Under the pieces are notes generated by a model, which was given only the letters and a program-made list of their open reading frames with translations, made no database searches and was not told where the DNA came from. Position numbers and translations under genes: made by a program. Shown one piece after another: positions 8,237 to 15,985 of a stretch of 51,685 bases of DNA (position 1 is its first letter; every line of letters starts with the position of its first letter). This DNA comes from Lentisphaerae bacterium RIFOXYA12_64_32. GTDB lineage: Bacteria; Verrucomicrobiota; Lentisphaeria; Oligosphaerales; YB12-FULL-65-16. The DNA is taken from the NCBI GenBank assembly GCA_001803235.1, contig MHBL01000266.1, forward strand, positions 1-51,685. Direction: 5' to 3'.

Positions 8237-8281
8237 TCGGACAGATCGGACAGATCCGACGGATCGGGTGCCTCCGACATA
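8237..8281. repeat. 9-mer tandem array upstream of rsmE
   Basis: Five consecutive 9-bp units: TCGGACAGA twice, then TCCGACGGA, TCGGGTGCC and TCCGACATA. The array ends 40 nt before the rsmE start codon. Similar TCC-type 9-mers occur at 27143-27179, 31755-31790 and 47414-47458. Confidence 0.8.
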
Positions 8282-8328
8282 TGCGGTGCCGCGGGCCGGT
8301 CCGCCGGCGGTTGCCTCCCGCATGATGA

Positions 8329-8928
8329 CTACGTAAGCTTGTCAAACAGGCCGCTGCCGACAGTGGCCTCCAGGGCACGGCCGCGGTGGCTCATGCTGTT
8401 CTTGACCGCACCGGGCAGTTCGGCGAACGTGCGGTGCTGGCCGTCCGGGACGAACACCGGGTCGTAACCGAAACCACTTGTGCCGCGGGGCTCAAAGATG
8501 ATGCGGCCCCGGACCTCGCCGCGGGCCGTACCGATCAGGCCAGCGGGCGTAGCGAGCGCAATGACGCAGGTGAATTGCGCGCGCCGGTCGAAGATGCCCT
8601 GCAGGGCGTGGAGGAGTTTGATCACGTTCTGCCGGTCGTTTCCCGGTTCGCCGGCGTACCGGGCCGAGAGCACCCCGGGCGCGCCGTGCAGGGCCACAAC
8701 CTCCAGCCCCGAGTCGTCGGCCAGCGTGCAGAAACCGGTCGCGGCCGCGACTTCGACGGCCTTCTTTACGGCGTTGGCCTCGAACGTGGCGCCGTCCTCC
8801 GTGACGTCGGGTAACGCGGGAACGCCCGGGTCACCGGCGCCGAGGACTTCAACGCCGCATGGTTTCAGGATCTGGCGCATCTCCTCGAGTTTGTGGCGGT
8901 TCCCCGTGGCGGCAAGAATCCGTTTCAT
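8329..8928 (-). CDS. rdgB: XTP/dITP pyrophosphatase (RdgB/HAM1 family)
   Basis: A 199-residue house-cleaning nucleotide pyrophosphatase that hydrolyses dITP, XTP and similar aberrant purine nucleotides to monophosphates. Family hallmarks are the N-terminal ATGNRHKLEEMRQIL, FEANAVKKA, the acidic LADDSGLEVVALHGAPGVLS, ARYAG, and C-terminal GTSGFGYDPVFVP with SHRGRAL. The length is standard. The ATG at 8928 is preceded by GGGAGG at ideal spacing; the longer frame to 9042 has no support. It lies upstream of rsmE on the same strand, with a 131-nt spacer that includes the 9-mer array. Confidence 0.95.
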   Translation of the reverse strand: MKRILAATGNRHKLEEMRQILKPCGVEVLGAGDPGVPALPDVTEDGATFEANAVKKAVEVAAATGFCTLADDSGLEVVALHGAPGVLSARYAGEPGNDRQNVIKLLHALQGIFDRRAQFTCVIALATPAGLIGTARGEVRGRIIFEPRGTSGFGYDPVFVPDGQHRTFAELPGAVKNSMSHRGRALEATVGSGLFDKLT

Positions 8929-9185
8929 GTTGCCTCCCGTCCTTTCGGTTTCGGATCTCCCCTGCTTACGTCTCGGAAATGCTGCACATGTCGTTGCGGT
9001 GGAAGGGCCGTGGTCCCCGGCTGCGCGTAGCGCGAAGTTCAATCTGGTGTCATGGCGTCAATTTGCAAGGCAACGGAGGCGGGGAATACTTCAAATCAGT
9101 CTACCCGCGAAAGCAGCGTTCGGCAAGCCGCCGTGGGATCCGCCTTCGTGCCGACACTACGGCGTGACGAGCACCGCTGGCGTGC

Positions 9186-10526
9186 CTACCGCAGGCGTTG
9201 CGCGATGAGGAACGCCATTTCCAGGCTCTGCGAGTAGTTGAGCTGCGGGTCGCAGTACGTGTCGTACTTGCGCTCCAGATCGTTGGCGCTCAAGTTCACC
9301 GCGCCGCCCAGGCACTCGGTCACATCCTCGCCCGTCAGTTCGAAATGCACCCCGGCCAGGCGCGTGCCGGCATCGCGGTGCAGCCGGAACGCCTGCTCCA
9401 GTTCGCTCAGAATGTCGGCAAACGCCCGCGTCTTGCGGCCGCCGACAACCGTCGTGTTGCCGTGCATCGGGTCGCAACTCCACGTGATGCGCCGTTTGGA
9501 CTTGCCTACGGCGCGGATGAGCTTGGGCAACAGCTCGCCGACGCGGTCGTGACCCAGGCGCGTGATCAGGGTGAGGCGGCCGCTCTCACCCGACGGGTTC
9601 AGGATCCCGGCCAGCTCCGCCACCTCGGCGGGGTCGGCGTCCGGCCCGATCTTCACCCCGATCGGGTTCGCAATGCCGCGGCAGTACTCGACGTGCGCGC
9701 CCGTCAGCGCCCGGGTCCGGTTCCCGATCCAGAGCGTGTGTGCCCCGACGTTGTAGAATCTGCCCGATGTCGGGTCCTTCCTCGTCATGGCTTCCTCGTA
9801 ACCCAGCAGCAACCCTTCATGCGAGGTGTAGAACTCGATGCGGCCGAGCATTTCGGAGCGCGCGCCGCCGAACGCCTCCATGAACTGGATCGCGTCCACG
9901 ATCCGGTCCACGGTGGTCTTGTACTCGGGCCATTTCTGCGTGCGCTCGATCGAGTGCACGTTCCAGTTGTACGGGTGGTGCAGGTCGGCGAACCCGCCCT
10001 CGATCATGCCGCGAATGCAGTTCAGCGTCGCGGTGGCGTGGAAGTAGCCCAGCAGCAGCCGTTCCGGGTCCAGGCGCCGGGCGGCCGCGGTCGGTTCGAA
10101 CGAATTGACGCTGTCGCCCCGGTACACCGGCATGCACCGGCCCCGGACGGTCTCCGTCGTCTGGGACCGGGGCTTGGCGTATTGCCCGGCCAGCCGCCCA
10201 ACCTTGACGATCGAACGTCGCACGCCGTAGGTCAGAATCACGCTCATCGCCAGCAGGATCTTGAGCTGGTTCGTGATCGTCTCCTCGCGGCAGTCGATGA
10301 ACCGCTCCGCGCAGTTCCCGCCCTGCAGCACGAACGCATTCCCGTCCGCGGCGGCCGCGAGCTTTTGCTTCAGGTTCTCGACCTCGCCGACGTAGACCAG
10401 CGGCGGATAGCTCCGAACCTTGGCCAGCACGCCCTCCAGCGCCGCACCGTCCGGGTAGTCCGGCTGCTGCACCGCCACATGCCCCTGCCAGCTCCCGGGG
10501 GTCCAATCCTGTTTCGGCTTGCTCAT
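9186..10526 (-). CDS. Class II (plant-type) 3-deoxy-7-phosphoheptulonate synthase
   Basis: A 446-residue class II DAHP synthase, which condenses phosphoenolpyruvate with erythrose-4-phosphate in the first step of the shikimate pathway. Signature stretches are WTPGSWQ, the Cys-containing LQGGNCAERF, KVGRLAGQYAKPRS, YRGDSVNS, SHEGLLLGYEEA, RGIANPIGVKIGP, WSCDPMHGNT and HFELTGEDVTEC. These supply the metal ligands and substrate-binding residues of the family. The ATG at 10526 (MSKPKQDW) is taken as the start; an upstream extension lacks family similarity. No other aro genes are adjacent. A 256-bp region separates it from the divergent DegT-family gene. Confidence 0.95.
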   Translation of the reverse strand: MSKPKQDWTPGSWQGHVAVQQPDYPDGAALEGVLAKVRSYPPLVYVGEVENLKQKLAAAADGNAFVLQGGNCAERFIDCREETITNQLKILLAMSVILTYGVRRSIVKVGRLAGQYAKPRSQTTETVRGRCMPVYRGDSVNSFEPTAAARRLDPERLLLGYFHATATLNCIRGMIEGGFADLHHPYNWNVHSIERTQKWPEYKTTVDRIVDAIQFMEAFGGARSEMLGRIEFYTSHEGLLLGYEEAMTRKDPTSGRFYNVGAHTLWIGNRTRALTGAHVEYCRGIANPIGVKIGPDADPAEVAELAGILNPSGESGRLTLITRLGHDRVGELLPKLIRAVGKSKRRITWSCDPMHGNTTVVGGRKTRAFADILSELEQAFRLHRDAGTRLAGVHFELTGEDVTECLGGAVNLSANDLERKYDTYCDPQLNYSQSLEMAFLIAQRLR

Positions 10527-10679
10527 ACCTGTTCTGTCCTTTGCCCAACCGATCACGGGCACAGAGTGTACCACGTCGGGCAACGTCCCGCAATCCGCTC
10601 CCGGTCAAAGCAAGGTTTTCCCATTGTCCGGGGCGCGGTTCCGGCGTAGTGTGGAGCAGGTGAGAGAAAGACGTGTGAC

Positions 10680-10767
10680 GGGTGTCGAGTGTCGAGGGAA
10701 AAACAAGAACAGACTCAGGCAGTCTTTGTGGCTTCACGCCCCCCCCCGACACCCGACACCCAACCCC
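10680..10767. repeat. Inverted pair of heptamer arrays upstream of the DegT gene
   Basis: GGGTGTC-GAGTGTC at 10680-10693 is answered by CGACACC-CGACACC-CAACCCC at 10747-10767, enclosing 53 nt. The right arm ends directly at the Shine-Dalgarno AAGGAG (10768-10773) of the next gene. Confidence 0.75.
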
Positions 10768-10782
10768 AAGGAGACATTTCCC

Positions 10783-12075
10783 ATGTCAAGCAAGCTCGCA
10801 GTGTACGGCGGCAAGCCGGCGGTCCCGCAGGGCAGCATCAAGGCGTGGCCCCCGATCGACGACACGGACCGGAAGATGATTCTCGACTCGCTCGAGAACC
10901 GGCAGTTGGCGTGCGGTCCGAACGTCAAGGCGTTTGCCGAGGAGTGGGCGGCGTGGAACGGGAACAAGCACGGCATCTTCACCAACAGCGGCACCGGCGC
11001 GCTGCACATGTGCGTGGCGGCCTGCGGCGTCGGCGCGGGCGACCACGTCCTGGTCACCGCCTACTCCTGGTCATCGAGCGCCACCTGCATCATTCACCAC
11101 AACGCTATCCCGATTTTTGTGGACATCGACTTCGACACCATCAACATCGACGTGGACAAGATCGAAGCGGCGATCACGCCGCGCACCAAGGCGATCGTCG
11201 TGGTGCACCTGCACGGGCTGGCCGTGAACATGGAGAAGGTCCTGAAGATCGCGCGCAAGCACAACCTGAAGGTGATCGAGGACGCCTGCCAGGCGCACGG
11301 CGCCATGTTCAAGGACCGCAAGGTCGGGACGTGGGGCGACTGCGCGGCGTTCAGCTTCAACCAGAACAAGTGCCTGTGCACCGGCGAAGGCGGTGCATTC
11401 GTGACCAACAACGAGGAGATGCGCGCCGCCGCTGCGCAACTCTGGAGCTTCGGCGAAGTGCGGACTCCGCACGAGAGCCGCGACTACCACGCCTACGCGC
11501 TGGGCTGGATGTACCGCGGCAACGACCTGACCGCCGCGTTCGGCCGCGCCCAGCTCAAGAAGATGGACGGGTATTTCAAGGCGCAGCGCGAGAACGGCGC
11601 CGTCCTGAACCGGCGGCTCAAGAAGGTCAAGGGCCTGATCCTGCCGACCGAGCCCAAAGGTCACACGCACAACTGGTACAACTACACCTCGCGCATCGAT
11701 ATGGCCGACACCGGCTGGTCCGGCGATGCGTCGCGGTTCCGTGACGCGGTCATGAAGGCGCTCAATGCCGAGGGCGTACCGGTCGGGGTCTGGCAGCGGT
11801 TCATTCTTCCGTCCATGACCGTGTTCCGGGCCAAGAACGCGTACGGCAAAGGCTGTCCGTGGTCCTGCCCGCTGGGCGGCAAGGAGGCGGGCAAAGGCGT
11901 CGAGTACGACCCCGCCAAGTTCCCGGTGGCGCAGAAGCACAGCGAAACGCACTTCGGCATGACGACACCGCTGCGCGCACCCAATGGCACCGAGGTCGCC
12001 GAAACGGTCGCCAATGCGTTTGAAAAGGTGTTCGGAAACCTCGATAAGATCGACCCGGATAAGATCCTGAAGTAG
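10783..12075 (+). CDS. DegT/DnrJ/EryC1/StrS family PLP-dependent aminotransferase
   Basis: A 430-residue fold-type I aminotransferase. Members usually aminate nucleotide-linked or cyclitol sugars, using glutamate as donor. Visible features are FTNSGTGALHMCVAACGVGAGD (PLP phosphate site), the EDACQAHGA motif, and FSFNQNK with the putative Schiff-base Lys196, followed by the TGEGGAF loop. The C-terminus carries HTHNWYNYTSR and a Gly-rich insertion rich in Cys and Lys. The ATG at 10783 has AAGGAG nine nt upstream. The next gene is a sugar isomerase-like TIM barrel, so a shared role in sugar metabolism is plausible. The substrate cannot be deduced. Confidence 0.92.
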   Translation: MSSKLAVYGGKPAVPQGSIKAWPPIDDTDRKMILDSLENRQLACGPNVKAFAEEWAAWNGNKHGIFTNSGTGALHMCVAACGVGAGDHVLVTAYSWSSSATCIIHHNAIPIFVDIDFDTINIDVDKIEAAITPRTKAIVVVHLHGLAVNMEKVLKIARKHNLKVIEDACQAHGAMFKDRKVGTWGDCAAFSFNQNKCLCTGEGGAFVTNNEEMRAAAAQLWSFGEVRTPHESRDYHAYALGWMYRGNDLTAAFGRAQLKKMDGYFKAQRENGAVLNRRLKKVKGLILPTEPKGHTHNWYNYTSRIDMADTGWSGDASRFRDAVMKALNAEGVPVGVWQRFILPSMTVFRAKNAYGKGCPWSCPLGGKEAGKGVEYDPAKFPVAQKHSETHFGMTTPLRAPNGTEVAETVANAFEKVFGNLDKIDPDKILK

Positions 12076-12077
12076 GC

Positions 12078-12360
12078 GTATGTGAGTGTGTGAGTATGTG
12101 AGTGTGGGGGTATGGGGGTATGGGGGTATGTGGGAGAGGTTGCAGGTGTCAGGTTTCAGGTGTCAGCGTAGAGCCAGAGTCCGCCGCGGTGGACCGACGC
12201 AAAGACAGCCTGGAACCGGCCTGGGACCTCGCCGCACACCCGGGGGCGTCGGACGAACGATGGGAGATGACGGCCAACCCTCCGATGCCGGACCGGGGAT
12301 TCCGGTTCCCCCTGAAACCTGACACCTGAAACCTGACACCTGAAACCTGACACCTGAAAC
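12078..12360. repeat. Repeat-filled spacer: TGTGAGTA and GGGGGTAT runs plus inverted heptamer arrays
   Basis: From 12078 a degenerate 8-mer run (TGTGAGTG/TGTGAGTA) passes into GGGGGTAT units. Then GGTGTCA, GGTTTCA and GGTGTCA follow at 12145-12165. After 146 nt without a gene, seven strict heptamers alternate CCTGAAA and CCTGACA at 12312-12360, the inverse of the left array. The next gene starts 18 nt later. Confidence 0.9.
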
Positions 12361-12377
12361 CTCCCGAGGAGCCCCCA

Positions 12378-13202
12378 ATGAAGCTCTCAATGATGTCCTA
12401 CACCATGGCGCGGCAGCCGCAGTTTTTCACGCTCAAGGGCATGTTTGAACTGACGCGCGAGCTGAACCTCGACGGGCTCGACATGGTCAGCCTCTACGAC
12501 AAGGACGCGAAGGAGTTGCGTCGCATGGCGGACGACCACGGCGTACCAGTGGTCGCGCACACCTTCTTCTGCGACTTGAACTTCGCCACGAAAGAGGAGC
12601 GCGCGCCGGCCATGGACAAGGCGCGGCGCAGTCTGGACGATGCGAAGACGCTCGGCGCGCCCGTGGTGATGGTCGTCACCCCTCCCAAGGCGGGCATGAC
12701 CTCGGCCGCGTCGCGCCGGAACTGGATCGCCGGACTGCAGGAACTGGCGCCGTTCGCCCAGCAGGCGGGCCTTGCGCTCACGGTCGAGAATTTTCCGGGC
12801 GTGGAAAGCCCGTTCGTGACTGCCGCGCAGTTCCTCGAGGCGGCCGCCGCGGTCCCCTCGCTGCGCCTGACGTTCGACAACGGCAATGCTGCGACCGGCG
12901 AGGCACCGGCTGAGTCGTTCCGGCGCTCGGCCAAATACGTGGTGCACGCGCACTTCAAGGACTGGGACGTGGTCGAGAACGAAACGCCCGGCTACCGGCC
13001 GATGTCCGATGGCCGGTTCTACCGCTCAGCGCTGATCGGCGAGGGTGCCTTGGACCACCGGAGCTGCCTCGAGGCCATGCGCGACGCCAAGTACCCCGGT
13101 TGCATCAACATCGAGTACGAGGCCAACAAATACCCGCCGGCCGAAGGCATCCGCCGTGCCGCCGCCTACCTGCGCGCTACCGCCACGGACATCGGCTGGT
13201 GA
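12378..13202 (+). CDS. Sugar phosphate isomerase/epimerase (xylose isomerase-like TIM barrel)
   Basis: A 274-residue cytoplasmic TIM-barrel protein of the AP-endonuclease-2/xylose-isomerase-like superfamily. Strand-end residues fit a divalent-metal site: LTVENFPG (Glu), LTFDNGNA (Asp), VVHAHFKDWD (His and Asp) and CINIEYEANKY (Glu). Family members act as IolE- or IolH-like dehydratases, ketose 3-epimerases or isomerases; the exact reaction is unknown. The ATG at 12378 is preceded by GAGGAG. It follows the DegT aminotransferase after a 302-bp repeat-rich spacer, so cotranscription is possible but not certain. Confidence 0.88.
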   Translation: MKLSMMSYTMARQPQFFTLKGMFELTRELNLDGLDMVSLYDKDAKELRRMADDHGVPVVAHTFFCDLNFATKEERAPAMDKARRSLDDAKTLGAPVVMVVTPPKAGMTSAASRRNWIAGLQELAPFAQQAGLALTVENFPGVESPFVTAAQFLEAAAAVPSLRLTFDNGNAATGEAPAESFRRSAKYVVHAHFKDWDVVENETPGYRPMSDGRFYRSALIGEGALDHRSCLEAMRDAKYPGCINIEYEANKYPPAEGIRRAAAYLRATATDIGW

Positions 13203-13423
13203 CCCGCGCGACGACGGGGGAGAGGGGAAGAACCAATGCTGCTGAGGTCCTCCGGCGACGTCACCATATGGAGTGCTGTGGCAAGTCCGCCATGGCTTGG
13301 GTGTGTGTGTGGCAAGGCTCAGTGTCGGTCGGGGCTGTGGTGTGGGAAGGCGTCGGTTCGAGTCGGCCATTTTTGCCTTGCCGAATCGAGCGTACGGTGA
13401 GCGGGCGGGTTCGATGTCAAGCC

Positions 13424-13800
13424 CTACGGCCCCTCGCTTGTTTTCGCCGCGGCCCAGCCGCCGCGCGGCTCGCGCAGTTGCGCAATGTGCGAGGTCACGC
13501 CGAGCGGCAGGTAGGTTTCCATCGCCTGGTCGAACGCGGCCCAGGCGCATCGTAAGCGAACAGGACCAGTTGCGCGGCGTCCATTTCGCCGCCGCCGGCG
13601 TCGAGCTGAACGAGTCCACCCGGCCGGCCGCAGAACGGCATGTGCCGCAGAAGCTTGCGCAGCGAGGTCTCGACCCCGTACGTGATCTGGTTCGGGTTCG
13701 TCCCGGCCTTGATGCAGGCGGCGCGGACGCCGAGGTCCGAGCCGGGGTATGGGCTCAATGTACGGGGGCTGCCCCACCTGTCAAACTCGTATTGCTGCAC
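13424..13800 (-). pseudogene. Frameshifted remnant of an unrecognised protein
   Basis: On the minus strand, 13800 leftward reads MQQYEFDRWGSPRTLSPYPG, then IKAGTNPNQITYGVETSLRK, then GGLVQLDAGGGEMDAAQLVL, ending near FAYDAPG. A shifted frame continues with AAFDQAMETYLPLGV and SHIAQLREPRGGW to a stop at 13424. The composition is protein-like and the two frames join smoothly, which suggests a single gene with a frameshift. I do not recognise the family. The MITE at 13802-13948 lies immediately at its 5' side and may have cut it off from its N-terminus. The rest of the 866-bp spacer (13203-14068) shows no other gene. Confidence 0.45.
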
Positions 13801-13801
13801 C

Positions 13802-13948
13802 GTAATGCGTCAGTCGCGGGTGCACGGTTGGGCGGTGAATGGCCAAAGTGGCGGGAGCGGCTCGTGTCGGAGCGAGCCGCTCCGACCACTTTAGGCGTCA
13901 GCCCAGGTCAACCTTCGACCTTATCTCCACCCGCGACTGACGCATTAC
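13802..13948. mobile_element. 147-bp MITE with 21-bp perfect terminal inverted repeats and 8-bp target duplication
   Basis: The left terminus GTAATGCGTCAGTCGCGGGT plus G (13802-13822) is exactly repeated in inverse orientation at 13928-13948. The 8-mer GCTGCACC occurs directly on both sides, at 13794-13801 and 13949-13956, as expected for a target-site duplication. Inside, 13845-13864 and 13873-13892 form an 18/20 hairpin. There is no coding capacity, so it would need a transposase in trans. A related, more decayed copy lies at 37525-37780. Confidence 0.9.
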
Positions 13949-14068
13949 GCTGCACCTGCATGCGCGGCTTGCATTTGGGGGTGGGTCACTGTAACTTGGG
14001 CCTCACAGGCACCGGTTGCCGCGTGGACAGGAAAGGTCGCCGGACGGTGCGCGGGGAGTTTACTGCTC

Positions 14069-15985
14069 GTGCCCCCCATCACGGAAACCCATCTCAAGAT
14101 CGAGTTGTACAAGCGCAGCCGCCGGGGCCTGCCGGCGCTGGGCATCGGGCTCCTGGTTACCGCCCAGGCCATTGCGCTGTTCGCACACGTGCTGCGGCGC
14201 GAGGTCGGCGCCGCCATGCTGACGCGGTATCAGCGGGAGCAGCTCAACCTGGTTGCTTTCCAGGTGACCCGGCTCCGGACCAGCCTGAACAGCGTCCGTG
14301 ACCAACTGGAACTGCTCGCGCCCAGCCTGGGCCGGGACAACATGACGCGGGAGGAGGTACACCGCGTCTTGCGCGAGTTCGGCGAGCGCTACGCCGAGTT
14401 TGCCTACTGCACATTCCTGCGGGATGAGACCGGAGTGACGCGGGTCACCGAAGGGCAGGACTGGCCCCGGGGTGGAACGACCGCGAACCAGCCCGGCTTG
14501 TTCAGCCGCCTGATCGGGCGCAAGCGCCCGGTCCAAAGCGTGTCACTGCTGGAGATGGGCGAGTGTTACTCCATTGCGGTACAGGCGCCGGTCGCGCGGT
14601 CGGGAGCTGCGGCCGGCAGCGTGGGCATACTGGTACGGCCGGAGGCACTCGGCGCCTGGCTGCGCGAGGGCACCGGGCCGACCGGCGGTATGGCCATGCT
14701 CCTGGACGCCAAAGGCCGGATCGTCTATCACCCGGAAGCGCGGTATCGCGGCAAGGACTTGGGTTACTGTCCCCCCATCCAGATGGGTTCGCACCGGATG
14801 ACTCCGGCGGATTTCCTCAACAACACGACCGGTGTCATCGGCGGGCCCTTCTTTGATGAAAAGCGGTATGTGTTCGGGAGTTGGTCGTTTGCTTTAGACT
14901 CCGAGCAGTGTTCCCTGGTGAGTTGCTCGCCGCATGCCGAACTGGAATCGTACCTGGCCACGTTCAGCCGGCTGATCGACACCCTGACCGGATTGGCCTT
15001 GGCCGCCACGCTCCTGAGTATGGGTTATGCGGCCTATCTGTTCCTGACGGAACGGCGAATGTGGCTGCGCTTCAGTTCCGACATGCAAAGCGAGATTTCC
15101 GAACGGCACGAGGCGGAACGGAAACTGCGCGAGTACCGGGATCGCCTCGAGGAACTGGTCAAGGAGCGCACGCGGGAGCTGGCGCAGATGACCAGCGAGG
15201 CGCAGGTGGCCCGGGAGGCGGCGGAAATGGCCAGCAACGCCAAGAGCACCTTCCTGGCGAGCATGAGCCACGAACTGCGCACGCCGTTGCACGCCATCAT
15301 CGGCTACACCGAACTGCTGCAGGAGGAGTCGCGGGCGGGCGGCCAGCAGAGCACGACCGCGGACCTGGAGAAGATCCTCATGGCGAGCCGGCACCTGCTA
15401 CGGCTGATCAACGACGTGCTGGACGTGACCCGCATCGAGACCGGCAAGCTGCGGCTGCGCCCGGAGACGATCGGTGTGGCCGAGCTGGTGCGCGAGGTCA
15501 CTGTCACCTTGGAGCCGCTGGTGCAAGGCAGCGGGAACCGGCTGCAGGTGCAGCTCCCGGACCCCCCGGGCACGATTCACACCGACCCCACGCGCGTGCG
15601 CCAGTGTTTGTTCAACCTGTTAAGCAATGCTAACCGATTCACACAACGCGGCACCGTTACGCTGGAGGTGACGCGGCGGGGGGCAGGGGCCGAAGAGTGG
15701 GTTATATTCACCGTGTCAGACACGGGTATTGGCATGACACCCGACCAGATTGAGAATGCCTTCGACATGTTCACCCAAAGCAGTTCACTGCGGGGGAAAC
15801 GCGACCCCGGGGGCGCGGGGTTGGGCCTGTTCATCACGCGCGGCCTGTGCGAGCTGATGGGCGGGGCGATCAGCGTTCAGAGCGAGCCAGGCAGAGGCAG
15901 CCGGTTCATCATCCGCTTGCCGGCCTGTTCGGAGGTTCGTCCCGAGGTCACTGCGGGAGGGCCAGATGGAAAACAGGGGTCATGA
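14069..15985 (+). CDS. Membrane sensor histidine kinase with extracytoplasmic Cache-like domain
   Basis: A 638-residue sensor kinase. The first membrane helix is at about residues 20-40. A periplasmic region of about 260 residues follows, with a Cache-like fold (GGMAMLLDAKGRIVYHPEA is typical), and a second membrane helix lies at about 303-328. A coiled coil (REYRDRLEELVKERTRELAQ) leads to the HisKA phosphoacceptor SMSHELRTPLHAIIGYTELL. The HATPase domain shows NLLSNANRFT (N box), VSDTGIGM (G1) and GGAGLGLFITRGL (G2). The start is GTG at 14069 with GGGGAG upstream. It overlaps the next gene, a response regulator-cyclase, by 20 nt, so these form a cognate pair. Confidence 0.92.
   Translation: MPPITETHLKIELYKRSRRGLPALGIGLLVTAQAIALFAHVLRREVGAAMLTRYQREQLNLVAFQVTRLRTSLNSVRDQLELLAPSLGRDNMTREEVHRVLREFGERYAEFAYCTFLRDETGVTRVTEGQDWPRGGTTANQPGLFSRLIGRKRPVQSVSLLEMGECYSIAVQAPVARSGAAAGSVGILVRPEALGAWLREGTGPTGGMAMLLDAKGRIVYHPEARYRGKDLGYCPPIQMGSHRMTPADFLNNTTGVIGGPFFDEKRYVFGSWSFALDSEQCSLVSCSPHAELESYLATFSRLIDTLTGLALAATLLSMGYAAYLFLTERRMWLRFSSDMQSEISERHEAERKLREYRDRLEELVKERTRELAQMTSEAQVAREAAEMASNAKSTFLASMSHELRTPLHAIIGYTELLQEESRAGGQQSTTADLEKILMASRHLLRLINDVLDVTRIETGKLRLRPETIGVAELVREVTVTLEPLVQGSGNRLQVQLPDPPGTIHTDPTRVRQCLFNLLSNANRFTQRGTVTLEVTRRGAGAEEWVIFTVSDTGIGMTPDQIENAFDMFTQSSSLRGKRDPGGAGLGLFITRGLCELMGGAISVQSEPGRGSRFIIRLPACSEVRPEVTAGGPDGKQGS

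Noticed and set aside
12312..12360. Regular repeats that might be taken for a CRISPR array
   Set aside because: Units are 7 bp with no spacers, and no cas gene is present in the window.
13273..14301. 342-codon plus-strand open frame across the MITE and into the Cache kinase gene
   Set aside because: It runs through the MITE and its inverted repeats, is Arg/Ala/Gly-rich, and overlaps the kinase start out of frame.
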